From contig CAWARA010000013.1 in NCBI GenBank assembly GCA_963784195.1, positions 248,001 to 312,000 of the forward strand: 64,000 nt of DNA. Direction: 5' to 3'. A program made the position numbers and the translations under genes. Below the pieces are notes generated by a model. It made no database searches. It had not been told where the DNA came from and was given only the letters and a program-made list of their open reading frames with translations. The stretch comes from CAVQAH01 sp963784195. GTDB lineage: Bacteria; Acidobacteriota; Vicinamibacteria; Vicinamibacterales; 2-12-FULL-66-21. Shown here one piece after another: positions 28,027 to 38,455 of the stretch; within the stretch, counting starts at the first letter, position 1; the number at the start of each line of letters is the position of its first letter.

Positions 28027-31000
28027 ATGCGAATCCTTCGATTTCTGACCGTGGCCGCGCTCCTGACCTGCGCGGCGAGCCTCTCGTCACCCCTCGACGC
28101 CCGTGTGGACACGGCCGATACGAAGCTGCTGACGCAGCCGGCGATCAGCGCCACTCACGTGGCTTTCATTTACGCAGGCGACCTGTTCGTTGCCGATGCG
28201 TCCGGGAACACCGCGCAGCGGCTGACGACCGACGACGGTGTGGAGTCAAACCCGGTGTTTTCTCCGGACGGCCGGACGATCGCGTTCAGCGCGCAGTACG
28301 ACGGCAACACCGACGTGTTCGTCGTGCCGGTCAGCGGCGGTGCGCCGGTGCGCCTGACGTGGCATCCCGGCGCCGACATCGTGCAGAGCTTCACGCCGGA
28401 CGGCAAGGCGGTCCTCTTCACCTCGCAGCGCGCCACGTTCACCGGCCGTTACAGCCAGCTGTTCACGGTTCCCGTCGGCGGGGGCATCGAAGAGGCGCTG
28501 CCGATTCCGAACGCGGCGCGCGCCACCTATTCCCCCGACGGGCAGCGCATCGCCTACAACCCCATCGCCGGACGATATCAGCAGTGGAAGCAGTATCGCG
28601 GCGGAACCGTGTCGCGCCTGTGGCTGTACGACCGAAAGTCGCATGCGATCGACAAGGTCCCGCAGCCGGAAACACGATCGAACGACACCGATCCGATGTG
28701 GATTGGCGACACGGTCTATTTCCGATCCGATCGCAACGGCGAATTCAACGTGTTCGCCTACGACACGAAGAGCAAACAGGTTCGTCAGATCACGAAGCAT
28801 ACCGACTTTCCCGTCCTGAGCGCATCGAACGGTGCCAACCGCATCGTCTACGAACAGGCGGGCGTGCTGCACGTGCTCGACCCGCAGTCGGGGGCCAGCA
28901 AGAAGCTGTCGATTGGCGTGGCCTCCGACCTGCGCGAGCTGCGGCCGCGGTTCGTGAAGGGTGCGCGCTGGATCCGTGACGCGGCGCTGTCGCCGACCGG
29001 CGCGCGCGCCGTGTTCGATTTTCGCGGCGAGATCGTTACCGTGCCAGGCGAGAAGGGTGACGTCCGCAACCTGACCAACAGCCTGGGCGCGCACGATCGT
29101 TTTCCGTCGTGGTCACCAGACGGCCGGTCGATCGCCTGGTTCTCGGATGCCTCGGGCGAATACCAGCTCTTCATCGGCAGCCAGGACGGCAAGGGTGAGC
29201 CGCGCGCGATCAAAGTTGCCGGCGAGGGTTTCTACAACGCGCCTGTGTGGTCACCCGACTCTCAGAAGATCGCCTACTTCGACAATTCCCGGAAGCGTGT
29301 ACTGGGTGGACGTGAAGAGCGGCGTCTCGAAGAAGATTGCCTCGCAGCCGATCTACGGTCCCGACGTCGTGATCAGCTACTCGTGGTCGCCGGACTCGAA
29401 GTGGCTCGCGTACGCGATGAACAACCAGGCGAACATCACGACCGTGTACGCGCATGGAATCGAGCAGGGCAAGACGTCGCAGATCAGCGACGGCTTGAGC
29501 GAGGTGAGCAACCCGGTCTTCGACAAGAGCGGCAAGTATCTCTTTTTCTTTGCCTCGACGGACGCTGGACCAGTGAAGGACTGGTTCGCGCAGTCCACAC
29601 GCCGACATGCGTGCGACCTCGGGCATCTATCTCGCGGTGCTGCCGAACGATCAGGTCTCGCCGCTCGCGCGCGAGAGCGACGAGGAGAAACCGGCGCCGC
29701 CGGGTGCCGAGAAGAAGCCTGACGCGAAGCCGGACGAGAAGAAGCCGGACGCTCCGGCCGGTGCGGTGCCGGAGGACAAGCCGCCGGCCACGAAAGATAA
29801 GCCGTTCCGAATCGATTTCGAGGGCCTCGAGTACCGGATTCTCGATCTGCCGATCGCGCCCGGCACCTTGACCAACCTGCAGACCGGCACCGCCGGGCAG
29901 GTCTACTACCTGAAGACGGTGGATGGCCGTTCGGCGCTCAATCGCTTCGACCTCACGACGCGGAAAAACGAGGTGATCCTGCCGGAGGTCGCAGACTACA
30001 TCGTGTCGGCCGACGGCAAGAAGCTGCTCTATCGAAACGGCAACGCCTGGTCGATCGTGCCGACCAGCCGCAAGATCGAACCGGCGGAGGGGCGAATCGC
30101 GGTCGATTCGATCGAGGTGCGAATCGACCCGCGGACCGAATGGAAGCAGATCTTCGACGAAGCCTGGCGCATCAACCGCGACTATTTCTACGCACCCAAC
30201 ATGCACGGCGTGGACTGGGTGAAGCAGCGTGACAAGTACGCAGCGTTCCTTCCACACGTGGTGACGCGCGCCGACTTGAACCGCGTCCTGCAGTGGATGT
30301 CGAGCGAGCTGTCGGTCGGCCACCACAACGTTGGCGGCGGCGATTCGCTGGCCGAGCCGAGGAACGTGCCGGGTGGCCTGCTCGGCGCAGACTATGAAGT
30401 CGCGAACGGCCGCTACCGGCTGAAGAAGGTGTACGGCGGTCTGAACTGGAACCCGCTGCTGCGTGCGCCGCTGACCGAACCTGGCGTCAACGCCAGGGCG
30501 GGTGAGTACATCCTCGCCGTCAACGGCCGCGATCTGAAGGCGCCGACCAACATCTACAGCCTGTTCGAGAACACCTCCGGCAAGATCGTCGAGCTCACGC
30601 TCGGCCCGAATCCGGACGGAACCGGCTCGCGTGTCGCGCAGGTCGTGCCGATTGCGAACGAGGGCGCCCTGCGCAACCGCGACTGGGTCGAAGGCAATCT
30701 GAAGAAGGTAGACAAAGCCACCGGCGGTCGCGTGGCCTACGTCTACGTCCCGAACACCGGGGGCGGCGGCCACACCTACTTCAAACGCTATTTCTATCCG
30801 CAGGTGAACAAGGATGCGGTGATCGTCGACGAGCGGTTCAACGGCGGCGGCCAGGTCGCCGACTACTACATCGACATACTTCGCCGCCCCTTCGTCGCGA
30901 ACTGGGCGATGCGGTACGGCGAAGACTTGAAGACGCCGTTCGCGTCCATCCAGGGGCCGATGACGATGATCATCGACGAGACAGCCGGATCGGGCGGTGA

Positions 31001-31373
31001 CTTGCTGCCGTGGATGTTCCACAAGTTCAAGATGGGCCCGCTCGTGGGCCAGCGGACCTGGGGCGGCCTGGTCGGCATTCTCGGGTTTCCTGTGTTGATG
31101 GACGGCGGCGGAATCACCGCCCCGAATCTCGCGATCTGGACGCCCGAAGACGGATGGATCGTCGAGAACGAGGGCGTACCTCCGGACATCGAGGTGGAGC
31201 AGACGCCGGCCGACGTGATCGCCGGCCGCGATCCGCAGCTCGAGAAGGCGATTGAGGTCGTGATGGCGGATTTGAAGAAGAATCCGCCGGCGAAAACCAC
31301 ACGCCCTGCGTATCCGGTGCGTGGCAAGACGCAGCGCGGGACGGTCATTACCACAAACGGGGGCGGCCGGTAG
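28027..31373 (+). CDS. Tricorn-like S41 serine protease (two frameshifts)
   Basis: Large secreted peptidase, 1114 residues after removal of two extra bases (near 29290 and 29590). The signal peptide (MRILRFLTVAALLTCAASLSS) is followed by a TolB-like six-bladed propeller (about 35-330; NPVFSPDGRTIAFSA), a second propeller (about 330-560), a charged Lys/Asp/Pro linker (about 560-600), a C1-type helical domain, a PDZ domain (about 810-880; GEYILAVNGRD) and the S41 core. Catalytic elements are the His region SVGHHN near 763 and the nucleophile in DETAGSGGD near 987. The layout equals the Tricorn protease of archaea, which trims peptides from the proteasome; bacterial exported homologues probably degrade oligopeptides in the periplasm. 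Start ATG 28027 lies 6 nt after its -10. Confidence 0.9.
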
Positions 31374-31432
31374 TCCGGCAAGGACGGATCCGTAGTTCGT
31401 GGTTCTACAATTCCCAGCCGGAGGATGAAGTT

Positions 31433-33118
31433 ATGCGCCGCGCCTTGATTCCCGCCATCGTGGTTGCCGCCGCAACGCTCAGCGCCCAGCAGCGTGCGCC
31501 GGAGATCGACTCGATCAAACAGGAGGAGATGAAGGCCGACCTCTTCTTCCTCGCGTCCGACAGCATGCGCGGCCGCCTCACCGACACGCCCGAGAACAAG
31601 CTTGCGGCTGAGTGGATTGCGTCACGATTCGAGCGTCTCGGGTTGAAACCGATCGGTGACGGCGGCACGTACTTTCAGAAGTACAACCTGATGACCTCCA
31701 CGGCTGGAGCGGACAACGTGCTGGTCGTTCGTGGTCCGCAGCTGGCGGGCGCACCGAGTCCCACCTCTGGCCAGGACTTCTACCCGCTGCGGTTCAGCGC
31801 GACAGCGAAGGCGTCTGGCGAGCTCGTCTTCGTCGGGTTCGGCATCACCTCACCCGATCTCGGCTACGACGACTACGCCGGTGACGTGAAAGGCAAGATC
31901 GTCGTCGCGATCGATCACGAGCCTGGTGAAACCGATCCGAACAGCCCGTTCGATGGCATAGTCACCGCCCAGGCCTCGGACCAGCTCTGGAAGACGCTTG
32001 CCGCACAAGAGAAGGGTGCGGCGGGCATCGTCTTCGTCAGCGACGTGCACAATCACGAGGGCGGCGGTGGCGGACGCGGTGGTGGCGGCGGCGCTGCGCC
32101 ACCCGCCGGTGGCGCGCAAGCGGCTGGCGACGGGTTCGCGCGATCGGCCAGCAACTACTGGCCGGCGCAGCCGCCGCGGATTCCTCGGTTCATGCTCGGA
32201 AGCTGGGTGGAGCGCGTGCGCATTCCGGCCGCGCAAATTTCTCCCGCGCTCGCGGAGACCCTGGTCAACGGGAGCGGCCGGACGCTGATGGAATTGTCGA
32301 AGGCTTCGGAGACGCCGAAGGGTTCGAAGCCGCTGCCGCTCGGCGTCTCCATGGACCTGACGACCTCAGTCGATCGCAAGGTCATCCCTGACCGCAACGT
32401 CGTCGCCCTGCTGGAAGGATCGGATCCGCAGCTTCGCGATGAAGTAGTCATCGTCTGCGCGCACTACGACCATGACGGTGCAAACGGCGAGAGCATCCTC
32501 AACGGCGCGGACGATGATGGCTCCGGAACGATTGGCGTGATGGAGATTGCCGAGGCGTTCGTGGCTGCGGCGGCCAAGGGGCAGCGCCCGCGACGATCGG
32601 TCCTGTTCGCCGCATGGAACTCGGAAGAGCGGGGACTGTTCGGCGCATGGGCGTACACGGAGCAGCCGCTCCTGCCGCTGAAGCAAACCGTCGCCGTTCT
32701 CAACATGGACATGATCGGACGCAACGAGGAAGTGCCGGAAGCCGGTGCCGGGCGGTTCCGCGGCCTCGACGCGCAGACGTCGGAATCGAACAACAACGCC
32801 GTCAACGTCATCGGCACGACGCGCAGCGCGTCGTTGAAAGAAGTCATCGAGAAGGCGAATGGCGGCATCGGCCTCACGCTGCGTCTGCGCTACGACAACA
32901 ACGCGTCACAGCTCATGCGCCGCAGCGATCACTGGCCGTTCCTCAATCGCGGCGTGCCGGGCGTCTGGATCCACTCGGGTTTGCATCCCGACTACCACAC
33001 CGCCAACGACGACGCGGACAGGATCAACTATCCGAAGATGGAAAAAATCACGCGCCTCGTCTATCAGGCGGCGTGGGACCTGGCGTCGTCGTCAGCAAAG
33101 CCGGCGCTGGGGAAGTAG
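31433..33118 (+). CDS. M28 family zinc peptidase with PA domain
   Basis: A 561-residue secreted aminopeptidase-type enzyme in one intact frame. The signal peptide ends near residue 19 (ATLSAQ). The zinc ligands of the co-catalytic M28 site are visible: CAHYDHDG, NGADDDGSG (bridging Asp), EERGLFG (catalytic Glu and ligand), NMDMIGR and the final LHPDYHT histidine. A protease-associated domain is inserted at about 90-300 (GFGITSPDLGYDDYAG). Within it lies a Gly-rich stretch at about 209-231. The start ATG at 31433 follows GGAGG. It is 59 bp after the Tricorn-like gene and probably co-transcribed; both would process peptides outside the cytoplasm. Confidence 0.92.
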   Translation: MRRALIPAIVVAAATLSAQQRAPEIDSIKQEEMKADLFFLASDSMRGRLTDTPENKLAAEWIASRFERLGLKPIGDGGTYFQKYNLMTSTAGADNVLVVRGPQLAGAPSPTSGQDFYPLRFSATAKASGELVFVGFGITSPDLGYDDYAGDVKGKIVVAIDHEPGETDPNSPFDGIVTAQASDQLWKTLAAQEKGAAGIVFVSDVHNHEGGGGGRGGGGGAAPPAGGAQAAGDGFARSASNYWPAQPPRIPRFMLGSWVERVRIPAAQISPALAETLVNGSGRTLMELSKASETPKGSKPLPLGVSMDLTTSVDRKVIPDRNVVALLEGSDPQLRDEVVIVCAHYDHDGANGESILNGADDDGSGTIGVMEIAEAFVAAAAKGQRPRRSVLFAAWNSEERGLFGAWAYTEQPLLPLKQTVAVLNMDMIGRNEEVPEAGAGRFRGLDAQTSESNNNAVNVIGTTRSASLKEVIEKANGGIGLTLRLRYDNNASQLMRRSDHWPFLNRGVPGVWIHSGLHPDYHTANDDADRINYPKMEKITRLVYQAAWDLASSSAKPALGK

Positions 33119-33179
33119 CATCTGGGGCCTCAAGTGAGAAAGCTGTGGACGCTACAGCGACGTGCCGACGGCGCTCGTA

Positions 33180-33256
33180 ACGACCACGACGGCCGCGACG
33201 TTCACGACGTTCGTTGATCTTAGGCGTCGTGGTCGTCGTGGCCGTCGCGATCGTTC
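33180..33256. repeat. Inverted repeat and dispersed repeat copy 2
   Basis: The 200-bp gap between the M28 and TPR genes holds an 11-bp inverted repeat (CGACCACGACG at 33181-33191 against CGTCGTGGTCG at 33225-33235). The segment 33225-33256 is the reverse complement, with 2 mismatches, of 5823-5854. No T-run follows, so a standard intrinsic terminator is not supported; a short interspersed palindromic element is more likely. Confidence 0.5.
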
Positions 33257-33318
33257 GGGGTGTCCGGTGTACGTCGCGTTGTTTTGCTCCCAAGCTGGAT
33301 AGATTAGAGAATTGAACG

Positions 33319-34242
33319 ATGCCCAAGAACCTGATCGCGATCCTTGGCGTTGCCCTCATCTCAGCCGGTGGCACCGCTTACGCTCAGACGGGCGCAGCGG
33401 CCGAGGCGGCCGACCTCGTCAAGCAGGCGGCGAAGCTCGAGTTTGGCGATACCTGGAAAGAGGCGCTGACGTTATACCGGCAGGCGGTCGAGAAGAACCC
33501 GTCACAGTTCGACGCGTACCTGGGGATCGGGCGCATCCTGGACGTCGAGGGCCAATACGAGGAGGCACGTCAGAACATTCAGAAGGGAATTGATGCCGCT
33601 CCCGAGAACGGCCTGAGCCCCGCGCTGTCGACGATGGCGGTCGCGTTCGCGTTCGAAGGCAAGGCCGCTGAGTCGGCGAAGTACTACCAGCAGGTGTTCG
33701 ACCGGCAGATGAAAGCGAATGCGCCTGATGCGGCGGCGGGTACCGCGAACGCACTCGCGCGCGTTTATCTCGAGACGGGCGACCTCGCCAACGCCGAGAA
33801 GTGGTACCGAACCGGATACGAGACGTCGCAGAAGATCGAGAAGCTGACGCCCGAGGACAAGGACCTGTGGGAGATGCGGTGGCAGCACGCGCAAGCTCGG
33901 ATCGCCGCACGCGGCAAGCGCTTCGATGTCGCTCGCAAGCACGCAGCCGCCGTCAAGGCGATCGTCGATCGCGGCAACCTCGACGAGGGGCAGATTGCGA
34001 ACTACCCACACCTTCTCGGCTACATCGCGTTCTACGAAGGCAAATACGACGCCGCGATTGCCGAGCTGTCGAAGGCGGAGCAGCAGGACCCGTTCGTCTC
34101 GAGCTTGCTCGCGCAGGCATACGAGCTGAACAAGAACCCGACCCAGGCACGCGAGCTCTACGCACGCATCCTCACGCAGCGCGGTCATTCCTTGCAGGCA
34201 GCGTTCGCCATGCCGCTCGCCCGACGCAAAGTGGCTCAGTAG
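33319..34242 (+). CDS. Secreted TPR-repeat protein
   Basis: A 307-residue exported protein with signal peptide (cut near AYAQTGA, residue 23) and about six tetratricopeptide-like helix pairs: WKEALTLYRQAVEKNP, YEEARQNIQKGIDAAP, ESAKYYQQVFDRQM, LANAEKWYRTGYETS, YDAAIAELSKAEQQDP, PTQARELYARIL. TPR proteins are protein-interaction scaffolds; nothing here shows the partner. It follows the two peptidase genes on the same strand but after 200 bp with repeats, so it may have its own promoter (TAGATT near 33300). Confidence 0.85.
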   Translation: MPKNLIAILGVALISAGGTAYAQTGAAAEAADLVKQAAKLEFGDTWKEALTLYRQAVEKNPSQFDAYLGIGRILDVEGQYEEARQNIQKGIDAAPENGLSPALSTMAVAFAFEGKAAESAKYYQQVFDRQMKANAPDAAAGTANALARVYLETGDLANAEKWYRTGYETSQKIEKLTPEDKDLWEMRWQHAQARIAARGKRFDVARKHAAAVKAIVDRGNLDEGQIANYPHLLGYIAFYEGKYDAAIAELSKAEQQDPFVSSLLAQAYELNKNPTQARELYARILTQRGHSLQAAFAMPLARRKVAQ

Positions 34243-34264
34243 ACGACGGGTCGGGCGCGGGGCT

Positions 34265-34816
34265 CTATCGGAAGATCTGAGGCCAGATTCGTCGCGACGC
34301 CAGGCGATCGCGAATTGGCTTGGGGGCGTGATGCTGGCCCAGCTTCCAGAGGAAGTCCATCTCGCCGTGTATCGCGCGGAGCGCGATCGTCGCTTCGAAT
34401 CCCAACAGCAGCGTCCCGACGAAGAGCAGCGCCGCGCCCACCATTCCGAGAATGACCGGGATCCACTGGTTCGAGGGGTTGCCGTTCCCGACGACGGCCC
34501 CAACAAAGCCAATCGAAACGCTCGTCGCGACGAACAAGCCGAGCGCCACGTAGAACGTCGTCATCGCCCGCTGGAGGTATCGTGCGCGGGTCGTCAGGAA
34601 GTCGAGCTGCGTGAACGTCAGCTCCAGGCGCTCGTCGAAGAAGACCACCTGGCTTGGGTCCTTGTGAGCCATTTCCTCGAAGCGATCCGAGAGCGCGCGC
34701 ACGCGATCGACGACGCGCCCGAGACGGGTTGAGGTCGACAGGATGAGCGCCGCGCAGGCTGAGATCAGGACTGCCGGCGTGATCATCGAGGTCAAGACTG
34801 CGAATTCGGGAGTCAT
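34265..34816 (-). CDS. DUF2721 family membrane protein
   Basis: A 183-residue integral membrane protein. Three hydrophobic helices: residues about 5-28 (AVLTSMITPAVLISACAALIL), 88-110 (FYVALGLFVATSVSIGFVGAVV) and 118-140 (WIPVILGMVGAALLFVGTLLL). Between the first and second is the conserved cytoplasmic segment STSTRLGRVVDRVRALSDRF of the DUF2721 family. Function unknown. The ATG at 34816 overlaps the TGA of the upstream hypothetical gene (ATGA), showing translational coupling. Confidence 0.85.
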   Translation of the reverse strand: MTPEFAVLTSMITPAVLISACAALILSTSTRLGRVVDRVRALSDRFEEMAHKDPSQVVFFDERLELTFTQLDFLTTRARYLQRAMTTFYVALGLFVATSVSIGFVGAVVGNGNPSNQWIPVILGMVGAALLFVGTLLLGFEATIALRAIHGEMDFLWKLGQHHAPKPIRDRLASRRIWPQIFR

Positions 34817-35460
34817 TGGCTCGAGCCGTGGTCCGTGATCCGTAGTCCGTGTCTCGCCGGCGAACCTGGCTGATCCCGGCGCAGTGCGCCTGAGAGCCAG
34901 ACCTCCACTTCCGCGCGGAAGTCTGCTTCGCCGGAGTCCTTCAGCCGTCCGGTGGCGGCGAGCTGCTCGCGGACGGATTCCTCGGCGCCCGTCACCTCGA
35001 ACAACTCGGTGAAGACATCGACGAGAAACGTACGGTCGTTCACCGAGCACCAGACTCGCGAAGGTGCGCCGCCGGACATCTCGATGCCGAACCGCTCGCC
35101 AGCAGACTCGGCGAGCAGCTGCAGGAACTGCCGGTCGGTCTCGTCGTTGGCGTGGCGGCCTCCCGACGCGAGCACGTGCGGCTCCTCCTCGCCGGCATCA
35201 CAAAACAACTTCAGGCCTGATGGCAGGACCGTGACCCATGTCTCCCAGCTGCTGCGATCGTCCCATTCGAGCCGCAGCAGCGTGCGAGAGCGAAGGAGCA
35301 GCGGATCGAAATGTCCGCCGTCCTCCGCCAGCGCGCGATGGACGACGTCGGCGAGGGCGAGCGGGGTGCGCGGCACGCGAAGGGGATACAGGTCCTCGTC
35401 GGTCTTGAACTGTTTGGCCGATCGCTCGAGCGACTTCGAGCACGCGAAGCCGTAAGACAC
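34813..35460 (-). CDS. Hypothetical protein
   Basis: A 215-residue protein I do not recognise. It is acidic and soluble, with an aromatic-rich beta segment (LRLEWDDRSSWETWVTVLPSG) and helices (DRQFLQLLAESAGERF, EESVREQLAATG). No signal peptide or membrane helix. The GTG at 35460 may not be the true start; a downstream start near the YPLRVPRTPLALADVV block is possible. Its 3' end contains three near-copies of TCCGTG (34828-34851). It is coupled to the DUF2721 gene by a 4-nt overlap and lies 21 bp from the end of the kinase fusion gene. Confidence 0.6.
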   Translation of the reverse strand: MSYGFACSKSLERSAKQFKTDEDLYPLRVPRTPLALADVVHRALAEDGGHFDPLLLRSRTLLRLEWDDRSSWETWVTVLPSGLKLFCDAGEEEPHVLASGGRHANDETDRQFLQLLAESAGERFGIEMSGGAPSRVWCSVNDRTFLVDVFTELFEVTGAEESVREQLAATGRLKDSGEADFRAEVEVWLSGALRRDQPGSPARHGLRITDHGSSQ

Positions 35461-35481
35461 GACGCCCCAGCATCGGCGGCG

Positions 35482-38311
35482 CTAGTGGACCGGCCCGAAG
35501 TACTTGTCCAGCCAGTCGAGCACTTCCTTGATCAACCCGCGCCAGTCGCTCGGCACATGACCACCCTCCAGCGGCACATGACGCTTGTGCTCGAGCGGTG
35601 TGCCAAGCAGTTCGTACATACGCTGTTGAACTCCGAGCGGTGCCTGGAAATCGTCGCGGCCATTGACCATCAGGACGGGCACTTTGACACGTGGCGAGAA
35701 ATTCGCCGGCTGGATTTCTGGCGGGTAGTTGAACCGCATGCCGCCGGACGCGAACACGGCCAGTTTGACCCGAGGCTCCAACGCCACAGGGATGGGACCA
35801 AAGTAGGCGCCGAGGCTCAGGCTGTAGTAGCCGAGTCTGCCCATGTCGATGTCGTTCCGCGTCTCGAGATAATCCACTGCCCGGAAGAAGTCTTTTGCCC
35901 ACTGAACCTGAAGATCGCGTCTGCCGCTGTCCCCGACGACCGTAGATTGTCGCCGTTCGTATGTTCCCTGGTAGACGGGATAGAGCAGGGCACGGCCGCT
36001 ACGGATGATGAAGTCGAAACGAGAGTAGTCAAGGTTCTGACTCGACGTGACGCCACGCGCATAATTGCTCGGAAAGAGCACGATCGTCTGGTAGGGAGGG
36101 GACGCGTTCTTCGGCAAGAAAAGATGCACCGGCAGACGTTCCCCCGCATAGGCCGTGTCGAGACTGACGCTCTCCTTGCGCCAGTACGGAGAACTGTCGT
36201 CCGCACTGTCGACCCGCGCGTTGAGCGGTGTGCGATCGTACGAGTAGAAGCGCCGGTAGACGTCGAAGAGCTCGTCGGAGACCGGGATGACGCTCTTGGG
36301 GTCGCCCGATATGTGCGCGACGGGAGCCCCTGCCCTGTCGAGGGGACCGAGGTTCTTTACCAGCCGCACCCCAAAGGTTGGAAGCCGATCCCACGGATTG
36401 CGCGCGTCTTCCTCGGCGTAGCGATAGGTAGGCTCGTCCCAGCCGCCGCCGAGGATGTACCGCAGGGCCGATGCCTCGACGGCGTTAGAGCACCACTCCT
36501 TCACGTTGCCGGCCATGTCCAGCGTACCGAACGGCCCTAACCCCTGTCGCTCTCCGGCCTTGACGGGTCCCTTTCCATCGAAGTTACTCAGGCGCAAAAT
36601 CTCCGACGACAGTTCATCTGGCGGAGCGGCGCCATACCAGTGATACAACGTCGGAAGGCTCTTGCCGGCGAACTCGGCATACGCGGCCGCTTCGAACCAG
36701 CTGATTCCGCCAACCGGAAAATCTCCCCTCCCCTCCGGATAGGTGCCAAGCTCCCAGGTCGCCGGGCCGGTTCGGCCAGTCGCATCGCGAAAGCGTCGGA
36801 CTGCCTCGTCGAAGGCCAGCACCCGGTCGCCTTCCCGTAACGGTTCTTTCCAGTATTTTGATTCGCGGTAGCCTCCAGCATCGACAAACCGTTTGAAATC
36901 GCTGTTCGTGACTTCGAGCTTGTCCATCCAGAAGTCTGGCAGGCCCACGGTTCCGGCGATGCCGACGGTGAATGAACCACCCGGCACAGGAACCATCCCC
37001 GGCTCCACCGCTCGCTCCGACGTCAGTGCGATTGAGGCTGGTCGCATCGAATCGCGCGCCACTTCGAGCGGAAGATAGCCCGCCTTCGCGATACGAACGC
37101 GATAGTAGCCACCCAGGCAATCGGACATCTTGAAAAGGTGTTTGTCCGAGCGGCTCCCATTGTCCGTCCACGTTCAGATAGTTTCTGATCGCGACCTCAG
37201 CCCCCTCGGGTTCGGTCGTCAGGTTGAAGTTGTACCACCCCTGGCGCACGCGTGCGATGTCGTCAGGCGCATAGCGGCGAACGTCGCGGGCGAGTCTATA
37301 GGCTTCGAGATTCCGGTTCGTCGAGGCGAGCCGATCGATTTCAGGGATGACCTCTCGCTCGACCTGCCGCATCCTGCGGGCTTGCAGCGTCTGCCACGCG
37401 CCGAATGCGGCGACGGCCAATAGTGCGATCGCAACAGGGATGAGCAACATGGGTCTGCGCCACGTCGCATCGCGCGGGCCGGTTAGCCGCGCGCGCACAG
37501 CGGCGAGGTCAGCTCTGAGCGCACACGCATCGGGGTACCGCGCAGAAGGATCCTTCACCAGGCAGCGGTTGACGATGGATTCAACGCCCGCCGGCACACT
37601 GGATCGCAGCGTCCGCAGCGCAGCCGGCTCGCTGCGGAGGATCGCGCTCATGACAGCCAGCGCCGAATCGCCGGCAAACGCCCGCTGCCCTCCGAGCATC
37701 TCGTACAGAACAGCGCCGAATGAAAAGATGTCAGAACGCGTACTGATCGCGCGGCCTTCGGCCTGTTCGGGCGACATGTAGGCCGCCGTTCCCAGGATCA
37801 AGCCTGGGCTGGTGCCGGTGACGGTGGCTTCGGCTGGCCCGCGCTCGACCAGTTTGGCCAGGCCGAAATCGAGAACTTTCGCGCGACCGTCACGCGTCAC
37901 GATGATGTTGGCCGGCTTGATGTCGCGGTGGATGATGCCGCTCGCGTGCGCAGCTTCCAGCGCTGACGCGATCTGCTCTCCGTATTCGAGAGCCGTGGCA
38001 ATCGGAAGCGGCCCCTGCGCCAGCAGCTTGTCGAGCGGTGTGCCATCCACCAGCTCCATGGCGATGAACGTCGTCCCGGCATCCTCGCCGATGTCGTAGA
38101 TGGTGACGATGTGCGGATGATTGAGCGCTGAGGCGGCCCTCGCCTCCTGGACGAAACGCCGATTGCGGTCGACGTCAGCCGTCGCCTCCGACGGCAGCAT
38201 CTTGATCACGACCGGACGGCCCAGGCGTGTGTCGGTCGCGCGATAGACGACGCCCATACCGCCGCGGCCGAGCTCCTCCTCGATCCGGTAATGGGAGACC
38301 GTGCGCGACAT
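35482..38311 (-). CDS. Ser/Thr kinase fused to PEGA, SUMF1-like and alpha/beta-hydrolase domains (one frameshift)
   Basis: A 942-residue fusion after removing one extra base near 37130. The kinase (about 8-270) has LGRGGMGVVY, VVIKMLPSE (VIK lysine), IIHRDIKPANII, DFGLAKLVE and MSPEQAEGRAIS. A membrane helix (LLIPVAIALLAVAAFGAWQ, about 325-345) is followed by a PEGA beta domain (NFNLTTEPEGAEVAI). Next is an SUMF1/FGE-type domain (about 430-640; PGGSFTVG, DKLEVTNSDFKRFV, ISWFEAAAYAEF, GNVKEW, LGGGW) without the two cysteines of true formylglycine-generating enzymes. Last is an alpha/beta-hydrolase (about 680-942) with YSLSLGAYFG, NGRDDFQ and EGGHVPSDW as Ser, Asp and His regions. Kinase-SUMF1 fusions are known in Acidobacteria; the added hydrolase would put an enzyme outside under the control of, or sensing for, the kinase. 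Promoter TATAAT at 38330-38325. Confidence 0.88.
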
Positions 38312-38324
38312 GGTTTCAGCCGAG

Positions 38325-38330
38325 ATTATA
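38325..38330 (-). promoter_or_regulatory. -10 element (TATAAT) of kinase fusion gene
   Basis: TATAAT on the minus strand, 13 nt before the ATG at 38311. The region to 38455 also serves the divergent kinase at 38456 (TATCCT at 38445-38450, 5 nt before that ATG). Confidence 0.45.
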
Positions 38331-38455
38331 GCTGGCTGATAGAAATCGAGTGTCGCGCGATCGCTTAGGCTTCGGGTTCGGCTTGGTGCGGGTCGTCTCC
38401 CCCAAGGTTCGAGCAACGTTTCCGGCGCGTCGCGTGTACGATCCTATCCTCTAAT

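Noticed and set aside
29484..31022. 512-codon minus-strand open frame
   Set aside because: Antisense to the Tricorn-like protease core, which has clear catalytic motifs.
35482..38311. Formylglycine-generating enzyme or sulfatase maturation
   Set aside because: The SUMF1-like domain lacks the two active-site cysteines and no sulfatase gene is nearby.
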